Source of the DNA: Haladaptatus sp. QDMS2
Lineage (GTDB): Archaea > Halobacteriota > Halobacteria > Halobacteriales > Halococcaceae
Length of the DNA: 64,000 nt
Reading direction: 5' to 3'
Assembly (NCBI RefSeq): GCF_029338295.1
Contig: NZ_CP119791.1
Span: 558,001 to 622,000 of the forward strand
Shown here: piece after piece, positions 1 to 10,046 of the stretch
Numbering within the stretch: position 1 is the first letter of the stretch
How the letters are laid out: each line of letters starts with the position of its first letter
The notes under the pieces: model-generated
Database searches by the model: none
Told to the model about the DNA's origin: nothing
The model's input: the letters and a program-made list of their open reading frames with translations, nothing else
Made by a program: the position numbers and the translations under genes

Positions 1-260
1 TTCTCGGACACCCAGTCGTCGTCGACCGTCGCCTTGCCTTCGAGTGGCTCTGCGCGGGTGCGAATGAGCGTCTCGACGACCTCCTGGCTTGGGATGCCGT
101 GGGCAACGTAGTCGTTGACCTTGGTGACCATGCCGCGGTAGGTCTCCGTCTCGGGGACGAAGGTTGCGTGGTTGACTTTGTGGATGTTGAGCATGGAGAG
201 CGTGTCGCGGACGCTCTGTTCCATGTTCACTTCACCGCGAATCTGGACGAGTGCTCGCAT
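1..260 (-). CDS. rpl30p: Large ribosomal subunit protein uL30 (N-terminal part, cut by window edge)
   Basis: The reading frame starts at an ATG on the minus strand at 260 and runs off the window start, giving about 86 residues beginning [13 protein letters not shown]. uL30 is a small globular protein of the large subunit; archaeal forms are about 150 residues, so roughly half is present. The start overlaps the uS5 stop codon (TAATG), as expected for the spc-type order uS5-uL30. The next gene in archaeal operons is usually uL15, outside the window. Confidence 0.95.
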   Translation of the reverse strand, partial: MRALVQIRGEVNMEQSVRDTLSMLNIHKVNHATFVPETETYRGMVTKVNDYVAHGIPSQEVVETLIRTRAEPLEGKATVDDDWVSE

Positions 261-898
261 TATTCGATCACCTCACGCTGTTCGCGGGCGTGCTGGGGCA
301 CGCGTGCCTCAGCCGTGTTGCGAAGCGCGTTGAAGGTTGCTTTCGCGAAGTTGACCGTCGTGCGGGTGTTCCCCGACGAGCGGGTCCAGATGTCTTCGAT
401 ACCGGCGAGTTCGAGCACCGAACGGACGGTTTCCCCGCCCGCGAGTCCGAGCCCGCGTGGTGCGGGCTGGAGCTCGACCTCGACGCTGCCTGCCTTGCCG
501 GACGTGCGGAGTGCGACGGTGTGGGGTCGCCCACAGCCACATTCCCACGACCCGCAGCCACGCGAGACGTCGATGATGTTCAGTTTTGCGCGCTCGATTG
601 CCTTCTGGATGGAGCCACCGACCTGGTCGTCTCGTCCCTGGGCGTAGCCAACGTAACCGTCGCGGTTACCGATGGCGACGACCGAGCGGAACTTGACACG
701 TCGGCCGGAGTCGGTCATGCGCTGGACCATGTTGATGTCCAGGACGTCGTCTTCGAGCCCCGGGAGGAGCTGGTCGACGATCTGGGGTTCCTTGAGCGGA
801 AGCCCCGAGCTGAGGGCGTCTTCCATCGTGGTGATGTCGCCCTCTGCGACCTTCCGGCCGAGTCGGGTTCGTGGCTCCCAGCCGTTGTTGTTGCTCAT
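260..898 (-). CDS. rps5: Small ribosomal subunit protein uS5
   Basis: A 212-residue protein of the 30S body that helps shape the mRNA entry site and decoding fidelity. The double-stranded RNA-binding S5 fold is visible around residues 60-125, with the archaeal Cys-rich signature [13 protein letters not shown] at 114-126, and the S5 C-terminal fold follows ([14 protein letters not shown]). Length is normal for archaea. It is translationally coupled at both ends: its start overlaps the end of uL18 and its stop overlaps the uL30 start. Confidence 0.98.
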   Translation of the reverse strand: MSNNNGWEPRTRLGRKVAEGDITTMEDALSSGLPLKEPQIVDQLLPGLEDDVLDINMVQRMTDSGRRVKFRSVVAIGNRDGYVGYAQGRDDQVGGSIQKAIERAKLNIIDVSRGCGSWECGCGRPHTVALRTSGKAGSVEVELQPAPRGLGLAGGETVRSVLELAGIEDIWTRSSGNTRTTVNFAKATFNALRNTAEARVPQHAREQREVIE

Positions 899-1449
899 AA
901 TTCGTTCTCCATTCGTTCACGCACTTCGTCGAAGTGCTCGGGGAGTTCGGTCGCGTCGAACTCGCCGCTGTAGAGTGGTTCGTCGAGCGATGCTGCGTAC
1001 TCGGCAATGTGCTCGCCGCGGGTGCGAGACCAGTCTGCGAGGACGCTCTCGTTGTGCGGGATGTCGAGTCCCGCGTCGATTGCGCCTTCCTGAACTGCGA
1101 ACACTTTGTTGCCGGGGGTTGCCGTGTTAAGGCCGATGTCGAGCACTGCCTCTTCGAGGCCTGCCTCGAGCGCGCGCTTGCCGGCGAGGAAGCCGGTCAG
1201 GTACGCGGCGGGCAGGTTACCAGTCGGAGCTTTCCAGCCGAAATCGGCGAGGTCGGCGGACGTCGCACTCGCGAGTGTTACGTCGCCTTCGTCTCCAGCC
1301 GTGATCAGCTGCGCCCTGATGTGCTGGTTGCTCTTGCGAGCGACCAGACGAGGCTTGCCGGATTTCAACAGGCGCAACCTCTGATGGTAGTCCGTTCGGA
1401 CCTCGCGGCGGCGCCGCATCGGAACCTTGTATCGTGGTCCGTTAGCCAT
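895..1449 (-). CDS. rpl18: Large ribosomal subunit protein uL18
   Basis: A 184-residue 5S rRNA-binding protein that anchors the 5S RNP to the central protuberance. It opens with the basic stretch [18 protein letters not shown], typical of archaeal/eukaryotic L18 (L5e-like), followed by a conserved [20 protein letters not shown] segment. It lies between eL19 and uS5 with 1-4 base overlaps, so it belongs to the same transcript. Length matches archaeal L18 rather than the shorter bacterial form. Confidence 0.97.
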   Translation of the reverse strand: MANGPRYKVPMRRRREVRTDYHQRLRLLKSGKPRLVARKSNQHIRAQLITAGDEGDVTLASATSADLADFGWKAPTGNLPAAYLTGFLAGKRALEAGLEEAVLDIGLNTATPGNKVFAVQEGAIDAGLDIPHNESVLADWSRTRGEHIAEYAASLDEPLYSGEFDATELPEHFDEVRERMENEL

Positions 1450-1898
1450 TATTCGTCACCGTACTGTTGTTCGATGTAGTTGAGCAGGTACTGGACACTG
1501 CGGAACTCGCCACCGCTTGCCTTGTTGTAGAGCGAGCGGTACTGCGTGCGGTCGAGTTCGCCCTCGTCGCGGAGTTCCTTGAGCTTCTTTCGCTGTGCGC
1601 GAATGCGGCTCGTCCAGTCCTTTTTCTTGTTCTGTCGTGCGCCAGCCTTCCCTTTGCGGGAACCGGGGCCTTTGCGGTGGCCGTAGGCGCGCTTCTCGTT
1701 GCGCTTTCGGGCACGGCCACGCGAGTTGCCTCGCTTGTCCTTCGCCTTGATAGACCCGTCCGCGACGAGTTCGCGGATGTCCTCGCGCGTGATTGCCTCT
1801 GCAATCTCGGCGGACGCTTCTGGGTCCATCCAGACTTTGTTCTTCCCGACGTCCAGGACGTCGGCAGCGAGTCGTCGCTGTGCTTTCAGGTCGCTCAT
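1449..1898 (-). CDS. rpl19e: Large ribosomal subunit protein eL19
   Basis: A 149-residue archaeal/eukaryotic-type protein of the large subunit, absent from bacteria. The N-terminal part has the family hallmark [20 protein letters not shown], followed by a very basic glycine/arginine-rich segment ([20 protein letters not shown]) and a long C-terminal helix that reaches toward the 30S subunit. The ATG at 1898 follows the eL32 stop region with a 4-base overlap. Confidence 0.97.
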   Translation of the reverse strand: MSDLKAQRRLAADVLDVGKNKVWMDPEASAEIAEAITREDIRELVADGSIKAKDKRGNSRGRARKRNEKRAYGHRKGPGSRKGKAGARQNKKKDWTSRIRAQRKKLKELRDEGELDRTQYRSLYNKASGGEFRSVQYLLNYIEQQYGDE

Positions 1899-2608
1899 TC
1901 GTCTGTCACCTCAACTTCGACGTAGGTTGGGTTGAGCACGCGAATGCCGCGGTCCTCCGCTTCCTCCTCGATGCGCTCGCGCTTGCGAGCACCGACCGTG
2001 GAGGCGATGCGGGCCGCCTGCGTGTCACCGTCGACGCCGTCTAAGTCGTCGACGTTGAAGACGCGGACTTCTTCGAAGCCGCTCGGGTGCCGCCCTCGAA
2101 TCGATTTCGGGGTGCGGTAGCCGGCTTCGACCATCGGGCCCTTGCCCTTGATGCCGCGTCGCTGCTTCGAGAGGCCGCCGCGTGGCTTGCGCCACGAGGT
2201 CGGCGTCCGCTTTTTCTTGTGATAGTCCTGGCGGTTGAACTGCGGTTTGTTCACGCGAGCACGCTTCTGCAGGAGGCGTGCTTCCTCGTCGTCGAGGTCG
2301 GGGGTCTTGTTGACCAGTCCGCGTGGTTGCAGTTCGGTCTCGACGTCTTCGGCGTCGGCCTCCTCGGCCTCCGCGTCTTCGTCTTCGACTTCGGCGTCCG
2401 TCTCTTCTGAGACTTCGAGCCCGCCAACGTCCGCTTTGATACGGGCGGCGAGCGCGTTGCCGATGCCGTCGACCTCGGCGAGGTCAGCCTGGGAGGCACG
2501 GGCTACGTCTTCGACCGTCTCGTAGCCTGCTTCGCGGAGTGCCTCGGCTTTTGCCTCGCCGACACCGCTAATGTCGGTCAGTTCATTTGGTGCGTCTTCG
2601 TCTGCCAT
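1895..2608 (-). CDS. rpl32e: Large ribosomal subunit protein eL32 with N-terminal helix-hairpin-helix extension
   Basis: A 237-residue protein, about 100 residues longer than minimal eL32. Residues about 8-60 carry two helix-hairpin-helix-like units ([20 protein letters not shown] and [15 protein letters not shown]). A highly acidic linker (about 68-92) and the canonical eL32 core ([20 protein letters not shown]) follow. Haloarchaeal eL32 is known to carry such an extension. The role of the HhH part, possibly an rRNA or DNA contact, is inferred. It sits between uL6 and eL19. Confidence 0.97.
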   Translation of the reverse strand: MADEDAPNELTDISGVGEAKAEALREAGYETVEDVARASQADLAEVDGIGNALAARIKADVGGLEVSEETDAEVEDEDAEAEEADAEDVETELQPRGLVNKTPDLDDEEARLLQKRARVNKPQFNRQDYHKKKRTPTSWRKPRGGLSKQRRGIKGKGPMVEAGYRTPKSIRGRHPSGFEEVRVFNVDDLDGVDGDTQAARIASTVGARKRERIEEEAEDRGIRVLNPTYVEVEVTDE

Positions 2609-3144
2609 CAGGCGTCACCTCGCTGTGGTTTTTCGATGATGTAGACGCCGTCCTGGAACACCCGAGTGTCCTTGCCTTTGACGCGGGTGAGCTGTTCGAT
2701 GTCCGCTGCGGTCTGGCCGACGTGTTCCTTGTCGGGACCGGAGAGGGTCACCTCTTCGCCGTCAACCTGGACTTCCGTGTCGCCGTGGATGGTGGTCCGT
2801 CGCGGGGACTTCTCACCGAGGAAGTTCTGGATGACGACGTCGTCACCTTCGACGCGAACCTGCATTGGGAAGTGAGAGTAGAAGACTTCCATCTTGTACT
2901 CCCAGCCCGCGGTCACGCCGTGGAACATGTTCTCGATGTGACTCGAGAACGTCCCGATGGTGGCGTTCGTCTTGGCTTTCTCTACGTCACTCTCGACGAC
3001 GAGGACGTCGTCCTCGACCGTGATGGTGACGTTCGGGTACCAGAAGCGGCGCGTTACCGATCCTTCTGGGCCGCTAATTGTGACGTCGAAGCGATCTACT
3101 TCGGCCGTCACGTCGTCCGGAATTTCGAGTTCTACTCGTGCCAT
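2608..3144 (-). CDS. rpl6: Large ribosomal subunit protein uL6
   Basis: A 178-residue two-domain protein that binds near the factor-binding centre of the 50S subunit. Two repeated L6 folds are visible: an N-terminal half starting [19 protein letters not shown] and a C-terminal half containing the [20 protein letters not shown] region. Length is normal for archaea. Its stop shares a base with the eL32 start and it follows uS8 after three bases. Confidence 0.97.
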   Translation of the reverse strand: MARVELEIPDDVTAEVDRFDVTISGPEGSVTRRFWYPNVTITVEDDVLVVESDVEKAKTNATIGTFSSHIENMFHGVTAGWEYKMEVFYSHFPMQVRVEGDDVVIQNFLGEKSPRRTTIHGDTEVQVDGEEVTLSGPDKEHVGQTAADIEQLTRVKGKDTRVFQDGVYIIEKPQRGDA

Positions 3145-3147
3145 GGT

Positions 3148-3540
3148 TCAGTACACGTACGCGATGATCTGGCCACCGATGCCCTGTTCGCGGGCCTCGT
3201 AATGGCTCATGATCCCGTGGCTGGTGGTCACGACGAGGGTCCCGTAGTCACGGGCCGGGAGGAATCGCTTCTCCCATTTCTCGAAGTCGTCTGCACCCGC
3301 CGAGTAGCGGGGCTTGACCGAACCACATTCGTTTATCGCGCCTTTCAGTTCGACCTCGAATCGACCGGCTTTGCCGTCTTCGACGAACTCGAAGCCGTTG
3401 ATGTACCCGCGGTCGTAGAAGACCTCAAGCACGCTGCCGATGATGTTCGAGGCGGGCTCAACTGTCTGGGTCAGATGACCGACACTCTCTGCATTGTCGA
3501 TGCCCGAGAGTGCGCTGCTGAGTGGGTCGTTGTCCGCCAT
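3148..3540 (-). CDS. rps8: Small ribosomal subunit protein uS8
   Basis: A 130-residue 16S rRNA-binding protein of the 30S platform. The start MADNDPLSSALSGIDNAES is chosen because it matches the family N-terminus and follows uS14 after one base; an in-frame upstream ATG would overlap uS14. The C-terminal signature VVTTSHGIMSHYEAREQGIG is the rRNA-binding loop. It is part of the uS14-uS8-uL6 run. Confidence 0.97.
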   Translation of the reverse strand: MADNDPLSSALSGIDNAESVGHLTQTVEPASNIIGSVLEVFYDRGYINGFEFVEDGKAGRFEVELKGAINECGSVKPRYSAGADDFEKWEKRFLPARDYGTLVVTTSHGIMSHYEAREQGIGGQIIAYVY

Positions 3541-3541
3541 G

Positions 3542-3706
3542 TTACTTGTATTTCTTGAAGCCCATGCTTCGGGCAATCTCACGGAAGCACTGCCGGCAGA
3601 GCCAGATATCGTACTTGCTCACCAGGCCCTGCTTGCGACCGCATCGCTGGCACTGGTGGAGCTGGCCCGTTCGCTTCGTGGCGTGCTCGCCGAGTTCCTC
3701 GCTCAT
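3542..3706 (-). CDS. rps14: Small ribosomal subunit protein uS14, zinc-binding form
   Basis: A short frame of 54 residues between uL5 and uS8, starting [14 protein letters not shown] and ending FKKYK. Four cysteines (C19, C22, C37, C40, as CQRC and CRQC) form the zinc finger of the archaeal/eukaryotic S14 family. It contributes to 30S head assembly. The ATG at 3706 overlaps the uL5 stop by four bases. It is easily missed by length-limited gene calling. Confidence 0.97.
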   Translation of the reverse strand: MSEELGEHATKRTGQLHQCQRCGRKQGLVSKYDIWLCRQCFREIARSMGFKKYK

Positions 3707-4221
3707 TTGTTCACCTCCACATCGTACGTCGATTCGAGGTACGCGATGGCGTCCTCGGCCGTCAGTCTGTGACCTGACGGAATCTGTCGGTTCACCTTGT
3801 CGCGCTTTGCGACGCGGTAGCCGGGACGGACGAGGTTGACGGTGACGTCAAGCCCGTAAATCCCGATGTTCGGGTCGTACTCCTGGCTCGGGAACTCGGT
3901 GTGTTCCGCGACCCCGAAGCTGAAGTTCCCGTTGTCGTCGAACTGGGTTTTCTTGAGGTCGACCAGCTTGAGCGCCGTCGTGAGGAACTCCGCTGCTTCG
4001 TCGTGGCGGAGCGTCACTTTCGCCCCGATTGGGTCACCCTCGCGGATGCCGAAGTCGGGGACCGTGCGCTTTGCGAGCGTCCGAACGCTCTCTTGGCCGG
4101 TCACGCTCTCTAAGATGTCCTCCGCGTTGGCGAGCTCGCGCCCACCGCGGCCGACGCCCATGTGGACGACGACCTTCTCGACGCGAGGCTGTCGCATCTC
4201 GTGGAATTCAGCTTCGCTCAT
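3703..4221 (-). CDS. rpl5: Large ribosomal subunit protein uL5
   Basis: A 172-residue protein of the central protuberance that binds 5S rRNA and contacts the P-site tRNA. The archaeal L5 start [20 protein letters not shown] is followed by an [20 protein letters not shown] segment typical of the family. It overlaps eS4 upstream and uS14 downstream by four bases each. Length is as expected. Confidence 0.97.
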   Translation of the reverse strand: MSEAEFHEMRQPRVEKVVVHMGVGRGGRELANAEDILESVTGQESVRTLAKRTVPDFGIREGDPIGAKVTLRHDEAAEFLTTALKLVDLKKTQFDDNGNFSFGVAEHTEFPSQEYDPNIGIYGLDVTVNLVRPGYRVAKRDKVNRQIPSGHRLTAEDAIAYLESTYDVEVNK

Positions 4222-4916
4222 TCGTCATCACCCGTGAAGTTCTCGTCGATGACGACGAGGTAGTCTTCGAGCGTTTCGAACGAGCCATCTTCCTGTTCGA
4301 CGACGACGTGGTTCGGAGCCGACGACGGCGAAATCTCGATGGACGCGAGCGTCCCGATTTCGCCAGCGTGCTGGCCCTTCGTCGCGGTCACGAGCGCACC
4401 CTCTTCGTAGACGAAGTGGACGACGACTTCCCCGTCGCTGTCGACGACGAGCGAGTCCTTCGTGCTGTAGCCAGGGTCCTCGTCGAAGAGGAGCGTCTGG
4501 CCGTTGTGCAGTGCGAGCTGCGTCTTGCCGCCCTGCACGGTGCGCTTGCCGGTAATCTTCCCGAGCTTCGAGTCGGCTGCGTCCGCGGAAATCGCGGACA
4601 GTGCGAGACGGCCACCCTCGTCTGGGAAGACGCGGTAGTACTCGTCGCGCTCGGTGAACGACAGGATGTCGAACATACCGATTGGCCGGCGTTCGTCGGT
4701 TACGTGTGTTCCATTTACCAGCACCGTGCCCTGGTTGAGCGCGTAGCGTGCTTCTTTCTTCGAGTCGACGTAGCCGAGCACGTCGCGAAGGATGATGAGC
4801 AGCGGCACGCCCTCTTCGCCGTGGGGGCCTGCGCCCGCTTTCACGGTGAAGACGGCGGTCTTGCGCTCGACCGGCCAGGACTTTGGCACTGAGAGTCGCT
4901 TCTGGTGTTTACTCAT
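4218..4916 (-). CDS. rps4e: Small ribosomal subunit protein eS4
   Basis: A 232-residue protein specific to archaea and eukaryotes. The N-terminus [20 protein letters not shown] is followed by an S4-like RNA-binding segment (about 38-100, [20 protein letters not shown]) and a central eS4 domain with a KOW-like motif near [13 protein letters not shown]. It lies between uL24 and uL5 in the usual archaeal position. The eight-base overlap with uL24 suggests translational coupling. Confidence 0.97.
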   Translation of the reverse strand: MSKHQKRLSVPKSWPVERKTAVFTVKAGAGPHGEEGVPLLIILRDVLGYVDSKKEARYALNQGTVLVNGTHVTDERRPIGMFDILSFTERDEYYRVFPDEGGRLALSAISADAADSKLGKITGKRTVQGGKTQLALHNGQTLLFDEDPGYSTKDSLVVDSDGEVVVHFVYEEGALVTATKGQHAGEIGTLASIEISPSSAPNHVVVEQEDGSFETLEDYLVVIDENFTGDDE

Positions 4917-5265
4917 TGTCTGCCTCCAGGCGCGTCTCGCGCACGTCGTCTTCCAGGTTCAGCTCGGTCACGCGGACGTTGCTGGTGTCGAGTGCACGGG
5001 GGACCTCTTCGCCGTCTGCCTTCTCGATGGTGACACCCTCGACGTGGATGACGACCTTCTTCAGGTCCACCTTGATGACTTCGCCTTCTTCGCCGGCGAA
5101 ATCACCGCGCATGACCTCGACGATGTCGCCCACGTTGACGCGGACGTTTCGCTTGCCGTACTCCTCGCGGAGGTCGTCCGAGAGGGTCGCACGGACCTGG
5201 CGCTGACGCTCGTGCAGCGGTGCGCGCGCGGTCTGGTTTCGCTGTTTGGTTGGTTGTCGAGTCAT
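4909..5265 (-). CDS. rpl24: Large ribosomal subunit protein uL24
   Basis: A 118-residue assembly-initiator protein that binds 23S rRNA domain I near the exit tunnel. The KOW motif is visible at about 46-70 ([20 protein letters not shown]). The N-terminus is basic ([20 protein letters not shown]) as in haloarchaeal homologues. It overlaps uL14 upstream by four bases and eS4 downstream by eight. Confidence 0.97.
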   Translation of the reverse strand: MTRQPTKQRNQTARAPLHERQRQVRATLSDDLREEYGKRNVRVNVGDIVEVMRGDFAGEEGEVIKVDLKKVVIHVEGVTIEKADGEEVPRALDTSNVRVTELNLEDDVRETRLEADNE

Positions 5266-5660
5266 ACTATCATCGTAGCTGTGGAAGCGATGCTTCCGAA
5301 GCGTTCTGCGACCTCACGCCCGATTGGACCCTTGATTTCGGTCCCGCGTGGGTCTTCGTTCTCATCGACGATGACGGCGGCATTATCCTGGAACTTGACT
5401 CGCTGTCCGTCGGGACGGCGAATCGGTTTCCGCTGGCGGATAATGACGGCCTCGAGGACCTGCCGGCGCATTTCCGGGGTCCCCTTCGTCACGGAGACGG
5501 TCACCTTGTCCGCGAGCCCCGCTTTGGGGTGGCGGTTGATGGTGCCGGAGTAGCCGGCAACGCTGATGACCTTGAGTTCGCGTGCGCCCGTGTTGTCGGC
5601 ACACGTGATAATCGAACCCTTCTCGAGTCCTTGCGTGATGTCAGCTTTGAGTGCTTTCAT
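5262..5660 (-). CDS. rpl14: Large ribosomal subunit protein uL14
   Basis: A 132-residue protein forming part of an intersubunit bridge. The start at 5660 ([20 protein letters not shown]) is chosen because it fits the family N-terminus and shares a base with the uS17 stop; the longer in-frame extension lies inside uS17. The L14 signature [15 protein letters not shown] is intact. Confidence 0.97.
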   Translation of the reverse strand: MKALKADITQGLEKGSIITCADNTGARELKVISVAGYSGTINRHPKAGLADKVTVSVTKGTPEMRRQVLEAVIIRQRKPIRRPDGQRVKFQDNAAVIVDENEDPRGTEIKGPIGREVAERFGSIASTATMIV

Positions 5661-5986
5661 CAGGCATCGCCTCCTGTTGTCTCGACCACGACGTGTGCTT
5701 TCGTCTTCGAAAGCGGTCGTGTCTCTGCGATACGAACCGTGTCGCCGACCTCCAGACCCAGGCACTCAGGTGCGTGGGCCGGGATGCGCGAGCGTCGCTT
5801 CATGTACCGGTCGTATTTCGGTACTTTCACGTCGTACTCGCGTTCGACGATCACGGTTTTATCCATATCCGTCGAAGCTACTTTGCCTTCGAGGAGCTGG
5901 CCGCGCACGGACAGCGTGCCGTGGAACGGACAGTTCTCGTCAGCGCAGGTAGCTTCCGGTTCTGGTACGTTCAGTCCTAACGCCAT
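5660..5986 (-). CDS. rps17: Small ribosomal subunit protein uS17
   Basis: A 108-residue OB-fold protein binding 16S rRNA. The archaeal N-terminal extension contains [10 protein letters not shown], and the OB-fold follows ([20 protein letters not shown]), with the family loop [11 protein letters not shown]. The start overlaps the last ten bases of the RNase P subunit gene, an arrangement common in archaeal S10-spc operons. Confidence 0.97.
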   Translation of the reverse strand: MALGLNVPEPEATCADENCPFHGTLSVRGQLLEGKVASTDMDKTVIVEREYDVKVPKYDRYMKRRSRIPAHAPECLGLEVGDTVRIAETRPLSKTKAHVVVETTGGDA

Positions 5987-6318
5987 TTGGAATCTCCTGT
6001 AGTTTCTGTGCGTAGAGCAGGGTGTGAGAGCAGTCGGGCCCCATCCACCGTAACGTAAGCCGCATCCTCGCCTGCTGGTTTGGATGCGGTCCCGGCCTCC
6101 TTGCGGTCGGCCGCAGCTTCATCTATGGGTCCGAATTCGAGTATCGAGGCCTGCTTGGGCACGTGCGTAACCCGAGACCCCACCTCGATGCGGAGCATCT
6201 GGGTGGTCTCACCGACGACACGCCCCGCTATCCCGACGAGGTCGGGGTTGGCGGCGGCAGCGACCCGCACGTGCAGGCCGATGAGTTCGTGTCGTGGGAG
6301 TGTCTCGGGTGTCAGCAT
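5977..6318 (-). CDS. rnp1: Ribonuclease P protein component 1 (Rpp29/Pop4 family)
   Basis: A 113-residue Sm-like-fold protein of archaeal RNase P, which removes tRNA 5' leaders. The start MLTPETLPRHELIGLHVRVA at 6318 is chosen because the longer frame would run into uL29. The family features GIAGRVVGETTQMLRIEVG and the ASILEFGP strand are visible. It lies between uL29 and uS17, the conserved archaeal location. The last 35 or so residues are a variable tail. Confidence 0.93.
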   Translation of the reverse strand: MLTPETLPRHELIGLHVRVAAAANPDLVGIAGRVVGETTQMLRIEVGSRVTHVPKQASILEFGPIDEAAADRKEAGTASKPAGEDAAYVTVDGARLLSHPALRTETTGDSKWR

Positions 6319-6322
6319 TTCG

Positions 6323-6535
6323 TTATTCCTCGTCGAAGTCGCCTTCTTCCGCCTGAATCGTCTTGATTCGGGCGATCGTTCGGCGAAGTTCTGAAGTTCG
6401 ACCGGGGTTCTCAGGCGCGCCACCGGCGGCCTGAATCGCGCGGTCGTTCAGCAGTTCGGTTTCGAGTTCTTCGAGTTCCGCCTCGCGCTCTGCGGGCGTC
6501 ATGTCGCGAATCTCGTCTGTGTAGAGGATTGCCAT
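6323..6535 (-). CDS. rpl29: Large ribosomal subunit protein uL29
   Basis: A 70-residue two-helix protein near the polypeptide exit tunnel, where it helps form the docking site for SRP and the translocon. The sequence [20 protein letters not shown] and a C-terminal [14 protein letters not shown] helix match the family. The start shares one base with the uS3 stop, and the RNase P subunit gene follows four bases later. Confidence 0.96.
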   Translation of the reverse strand: MAILYTDEIRDMTPAEREAELEELETELLNDRAIQAAGGAPENPGRTSELRRTIARIKTIQAEEGDFDEE

Positions 6536-7443
6536 TATGCTTCATCCTCCTCGTCTTCGTCGTCGGCTTCCATCTCGGAGAGCAGTTCCTCTGCTTCCTC
6601 CTCGACGGCTTCGTCGAGTTCTTCTTCGTCTTCGGCGGCTGCCTCCTCACCGTCTGGCGAGGTTGGGGCTTTGCCTTCTTCGTGCTCGACGTTCTCTTCG
6701 ACGATTTCTTCCTCGGCGACCTCTGCGGCCTCGGCAGGCGTCTCGGCTTCGTCTTCGGGTTCCGCTTCCTCATCCTCGTCGGACTCGGCGAGCAGGTCCT
6801 CGACACCCTCGTCGTCGGTTTCGACTTCCGGCGCGTCTTCGACGTCGACGTCGTCGTAGATTTCGAAGTCGTCAGGCAGCTGGGCCTCTGGCGGGATGAT
6901 TTTCACCGTCACGCCGATGGTCCCGAGCTTCATGACTGCGGTTGCCTGACCCTCGTCGACGATGGCCTCGGCGGGTTCACCGTTGTGCTTGATGTATCCA
7001 CGGTTGAACTTCTCCACGCGCGAGCGTGCGCCGGTGACCTTTCCGGACAGGACGATTTCGGCGCCGAGTGCGCCGGCGTCCATGATGCGGTCGATGGTCG
7101 TGTGACCGGCTTTCCGGAAGTACCAGCCGCGTTCGAGCGCGTTGGCGAGGCGGTCTGCGACGATCTGCGCGTTCAGGTCAGGTTCTTCGACTTCCTGGAC
7201 GTCGATCTGTGGGTCTTCTAAGTTGAAGCGGTCTTCGAGCTGGCGGGTGACCTTTCGGATGTTCTTCCCGCCTTTCCCGATGACCATCCCGGGCTTCTCG
7301 GCCTTGAGGATGATCTGGGTGCCCATTGGCGTCTTGGCGACTTCCATGCCGCCGTAGCCGGCGCGAGCGAGTTCTTCGCCGAAGAACTCGTCGATCTGGG
7401 TGCGCTGGAGACCGTCTTCGATGAACTGGTGTTCGTCTGCCAT
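6535..7443 (-). CDS. rps3: Small ribosomal subunit protein uS3 with long acidic C-terminal tail
   Basis: A 302-residue protein at the mRNA entry channel. The KH type 2 domain contains the GxxG loop in [16 protein letters not shown] (about 51-66), and the S3 C-terminal domain ends near residue 205. About 95 further residues are almost only Glu, Asp and Ala, a haloarchaeal-style acidic extension well beyond bacterial uS3. It overlaps uL22 upstream and uL29 downstream by one base each. Confidence 0.97.
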   Translation of the reverse strand: MADEHQFIEDGLQRTQIDEFFGEELARAGYGGMEVAKTPMGTQIILKAEKPGMVIGKGGKNIRKVTRQLEDRFNLEDPQIDVQEVEEPDLNAQIVADRLANALERGWYFRKAGHTTIDRIMDAGALGAEIVLSGKVTGARSRVEKFNRGYIKHNGEPAEAIVDEGQATAVMKLGTIGVTVKIIPPEAQLPDDFEIYDDVDVEDAPEVETDDEGVEDLLAESDEDEEAEPEDEAETPAEAAEVAEEEIVEENVEHEEGKAPTSPDGEEAAAEDEEELDEAVEEEAEELLSEMEADDEDEEDEA

Positions 7444-7904
7444 CAGTTCTCGACCTCCTGGACGATGATTTCGACGTCAACCTGTGGGGTGTTCCACGAG
7501 GTGGCGCGGCCCATGGCACGCGGTTTGCGGCCTGGCACTTCGCCAACCTTGTGGGCGGCGATGTGGATAATCTCCATCGTGTCGCCGTCGAAGCCCTGGT
7601 TGCTTGCGTTCGCGGAGACGTTTTCGAGCAGGTCGAGGAAAGCCTTCGAGGCCTTCTCTGGGTAGCGACCTGCGTCCCAACCGTCGATGTCCGACCGGTG
7701 GCCGACGCCCGAATTGTGGGACTTAAACGGCACCGAGCGCTTGCCTTCGACGACCTGTGAGAGGTAGTCTTTGGCTGCGCCGACGGTCATGCCCTTGATT
7801 TCGCGGGCAATCTCCTTGCTGTGCTTGTGACTCATGTGACGCTCCCGAAGCATCGCTTTCGCCGTGGTGTCCGGGTCCGCGTCCACGCTGTAGCTGATTC
7901 CCAT
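7443..7904 (-). CDS. rpl22: Large ribosomal subunit protein uL22
   Basis: A 153-residue protein whose beta-hairpin lines the nascent-peptide exit tunnel. The archaeal start [20 protein letters not shown] is present, and the tunnel hairpin lies near [20 protein letters not shown]. It follows uS19 after three bases and shares a base with the uS3 start. Confidence 0.97.
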   Translation of the reverse strand: MGISYSVDADPDTTAKAMLRERHMSHKHSKEIAREIKGMTVGAAKDYLSQVVEGKRSVPFKSHNSGVGHRSDIDGWDAGRYPEKASKAFLDLLENVSANASNQGFDGDTMEIIHIAAHKVGEVPGRKPRAMGRATSWNTPQVDVEIIVQEVEN

Positions 7905-7907
7905 GGT

Positions 7908-8330
7908 TTACTTGAGGGGCACGAACTTCGAGGAACGGGTTGCCCCGATACCAGCCTGTCCGTGGGTAACCGACTTGCGCGTGAGCTGGAACTCGCCCAG
8001 ATAGTGGCCGATCATCTCCGGCTCGATACGCACGCGCTCGAACGACTGTCCCGTGTAGACGGAGAACGTCTTGCCGACGAACGCCGGCAGGACAGGCATG
8101 TTGCGCAGGTGCGTTCGAATCGGGTTGTCGGCCGACTCTTGCGCGTCTCGGCTCGCCGCCTTCTCCATGAGCTTCTCCTGCTCGATGGACAGGCCGCGTT
8201 TGATACTTCGCCGCATCCGTGCGGGGAGCAGTTCCGCAACTTCTTCGAGCTCCATGTCCTGCAGCTCGTCGAGCGTGTGACCGCGGTAGGTGAACTCACC
8301 CTCACGGCCGGTACGGTAGTCAGAACTCAT
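7908..8330 (-). CDS. rps19: Small ribosomal subunit protein uS19
   Basis: A 140-residue 30S head protein. It has the archaeal N-terminal extension ([20 protein letters not shown]), followed by the S19 core with the [20 protein letters not shown] and [14 protein letters not shown] signatures. It overlaps the uL2 end by four bases and is followed by uL22 after three bases. Confidence 0.97.
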   Translation of the reverse strand: MSSDYRTGREGEFTYRGHTLDELQDMELEEVAELLPARMRRSIKRGLSIEQEKLMEKAASRDAQESADNPIRTHLRNMPVLPAFVGKTFSVYTGQSFERVRIEPEMIGHYLGEFQLTRKSVTHGQAGIGATRSSKFVPLK

Positions 8331-9052
8331 TTGGAACCTCGCTTTCTGCCAGTGCGTTTGGAGGCGATGTCACCGACCTTGCGGCCAGGTGGTGCATTCC
8401 GGGAGACGGACTTCGGTCGTCCCGGGTGCTGGCGGCCACCGCCACCGAATGGGTGGTCGACGGCGTTCATCGCAACACCACGGACGCGCGGCCACTTCGA
8501 GCCGCGTGCCTTCATCTTGTGGTACTTCTTCCCGGCTTTGACGACCGGTTTCTCGGTCCGGCCACCACCAGCGACCACGCCAATCGTGGCGCGACACTGT
8601 GGGTCCAGACGCTTGATTTCGCCACTTGGCAGTTTGACGACTGCGTTCTGGCGGTTGTGGGTGATGAGCAGCGCGCTCACGCCGGATGCGCGAGCGAACT
8701 TGCCACCGTCACCAGGCTGGCGCTCTACGTTGCACACCGGAATCCCCTCGGGGACTTCGGCGAGCGGGAGCGTGTTGCCCGGCTTGATTTCGGCACTGAT
8801 GCCGACCTGGACGGTGTCGCCCACACCGACGCCTTCGGCGACGAGGATGAGACGCTGGTCGCCGTCTTCGAATTCGACGGCGGCGACCGGTGCGCTCCGT
8901 GCTGGGTCGTGTTCGATGTCGACGACCGTGCCGGAGATGACGTCTTTGTCCTCGGTTTTGCGGTGCGAGAGTTCTGCCTTGTATCGGTGCGACGGGGCCC
9001 GGAACGTGGGCGTGCCGCGACCGCGTCGTTGACCAAGAATTCTGCGTCCCAT
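8327..9052 (-). CDS. rpl2: Large ribosomal subunit protein uL2
   Basis: A 241-residue protein essential for subunit association and the peptidyl transferase region. The N-terminal OB part and C-terminal SH3-like part are present, with the strongly conserved loop [20 protein letters not shown] holding the His near the peptidyl transferase centre. It follows uL23 after two bases and overlaps uS19 by four bases. Confidence 0.98.
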   Translation of the reverse strand: MGRRILGQRRGRGTPTFRAPSHRYKAELSHRKTEDKDVISGTVVDIEHDPARSAPVAAVEFEDGDQRLILVAEGVGVGDTVQVGISAEIKPGNTLPLAEVPEGIPVCNVERQPGDGGKFARASGVSALLITHNRQNAVVKLPSGEIKRLDPQCRATIGVVAGGGRTEKPVVKAGKKYHKMKARGSKWPRVRGVAMNAVDHPFGGGGRQHPGRPKSVSRNAPPGRKVGDIASKRTGRKRGSK

Positions 9053-9054
9053 GG

Positions 9055-9306
9055 TTAGAACACCCCAATTCGAGAGGCGACTTCCTGGGCGTCGTCGTCC
9101 TCAGACAGCGACACCGTGGCCTTCTTCGTGCCGTCTGGGGTCACCTGCGTGTTGACGGAGGTGACGGACACGTCGAAGCGCGTTGAAATCTCCTCTTTGA
9201 TTTCGTCTTTGCTTGCGTCGAGGTCGACGATGAACTGGAGCTTGTTGTCGAAGTCCATGGCGTTCATCGCTTTCTCCGTCACGTACGGGTACTTGATGAG
9301 GCTCAT
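9055..9306 (-). CDS. rpl23: Large ribosomal subunit protein uL23
   Basis: An 83-residue protein at the tunnel exit that docks SRP and nascent-chain factors. Start MSLIKYPYVTEKAMNAMDF, with the family C-terminus near VNTQVTPDGTKKATVSL. It overlaps uL4 by four bases and is followed by uL2 after two bases. It is the compact archaeal form. Confidence 0.96.
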   Translation of the reverse strand: MSLIKYPYVTEKAMNAMDFDNKLQFIVDLDASKDEIKEEISTRFDVSVTSVNTQVTPDGTKKATVSLSEDDDAQEVASRIGVF

Positions 9307-10046
9307 CGGTTTGCGACCTCCTCGAGCGCGCTTTCGGTCCAGATGGTGAGGCGGCCGGCCTGCGTGCCGGGTGCCAGGTCCTCTGCGGACAGGTTCGCCG
9401 CGGTTGCGACGTCGACACCGGCGAGGTTGCGGGCTGCCTTCGATGGCTCACCAGCCGTGACGAAGAGGATGGACTTTGGACGGCGGTACTTGCGACCGCG
9501 CATCTTCCCTTTGCCTGCGCGCACCTTGCGGTTGTCCGCGCGTTCGATGTCGGCGTCGACACCGAGGGCTTCGAGGAGCGAAACGACTTCCTTCGTCTTC
9601 ACGAGGTCCTCGAACTCGTCGGAGACGACGAGTGGGAGCGCGACATCCTCGTCGAACTTGTGACCGCGCTCGGTCACGAGTTCTTTGTCGGTCGTCGCAG
9701 CGATGGCGCTGCGGACGGCGAGTTTGCGCTCTTTCTTGTTGATGCTCAGCGAGCGGTCCTTCTCGGGTTTCGGTGGGTGCGCTGGGCGACCACCGACGGC
9801 CTGTGGCACGCGACGCCCGACGCCGTTCTGGCGCGGAACGTGAGCCATGCCACGGCCACTCCCCATCGATTCTGCGGGCGTTCTCAGCCCGGCGTATGGG
9901 TCGGACCCGTAGTCCTGTTTCCGGTTTGCCTGGGCGGCGAGGACAGCGCGCTTGATGAGGTCGGGACGGAATTCCGTCTCGAACACCTCGGGAAGGTCAA
10001 GCGAACCGGCCTCAGAGCCGTCCAGACTGCGAATTGTTGCCTTCAT
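9303..10046 (-). CDS. rpl4: Large ribosomal subunit protein uL4 (L1e type)
   Basis: A 247-residue protein whose extended loop reaches the exit tunnel. The start MKATIRSLDGSEAGSLDLPE matches archaeal uL4. The tunnel loop region (GSGRGMAHVPRQNGVGRRVP, about 63-82) and the KGKMRGRKYRRPKSILFV segment are intact. It shares one base with the uL3 stop (TAATG). Confidence 0.97.
   Translation of the reverse strand: MKATIRSLDGSEAGSLDLPEVFETEFRPDLIKRAVLAAQANRKQDYGSDPYAGLRTPAESMGSGRGMAHVPRQNGVGRRVPQAVGGRPAHPPKPEKDRSLSINKKERKLAVRSAIAATTDKELVTERGHKFDEDVALPLVVSDEFEDLVKTKEVVSLLEALGVDADIERADNRKVRAGKGKMRGRKYRRPKSILFVTAGEPSKAARNLAGVDVATAANLSAEDLAPGTQAGRLTIWTESALEEVANR

Noticed and set aside
5220-6002. A 260-residue plus-strand frame in the ribosomal operon
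   Set aside because: Antisense to uL14 and uS17, which are certain.
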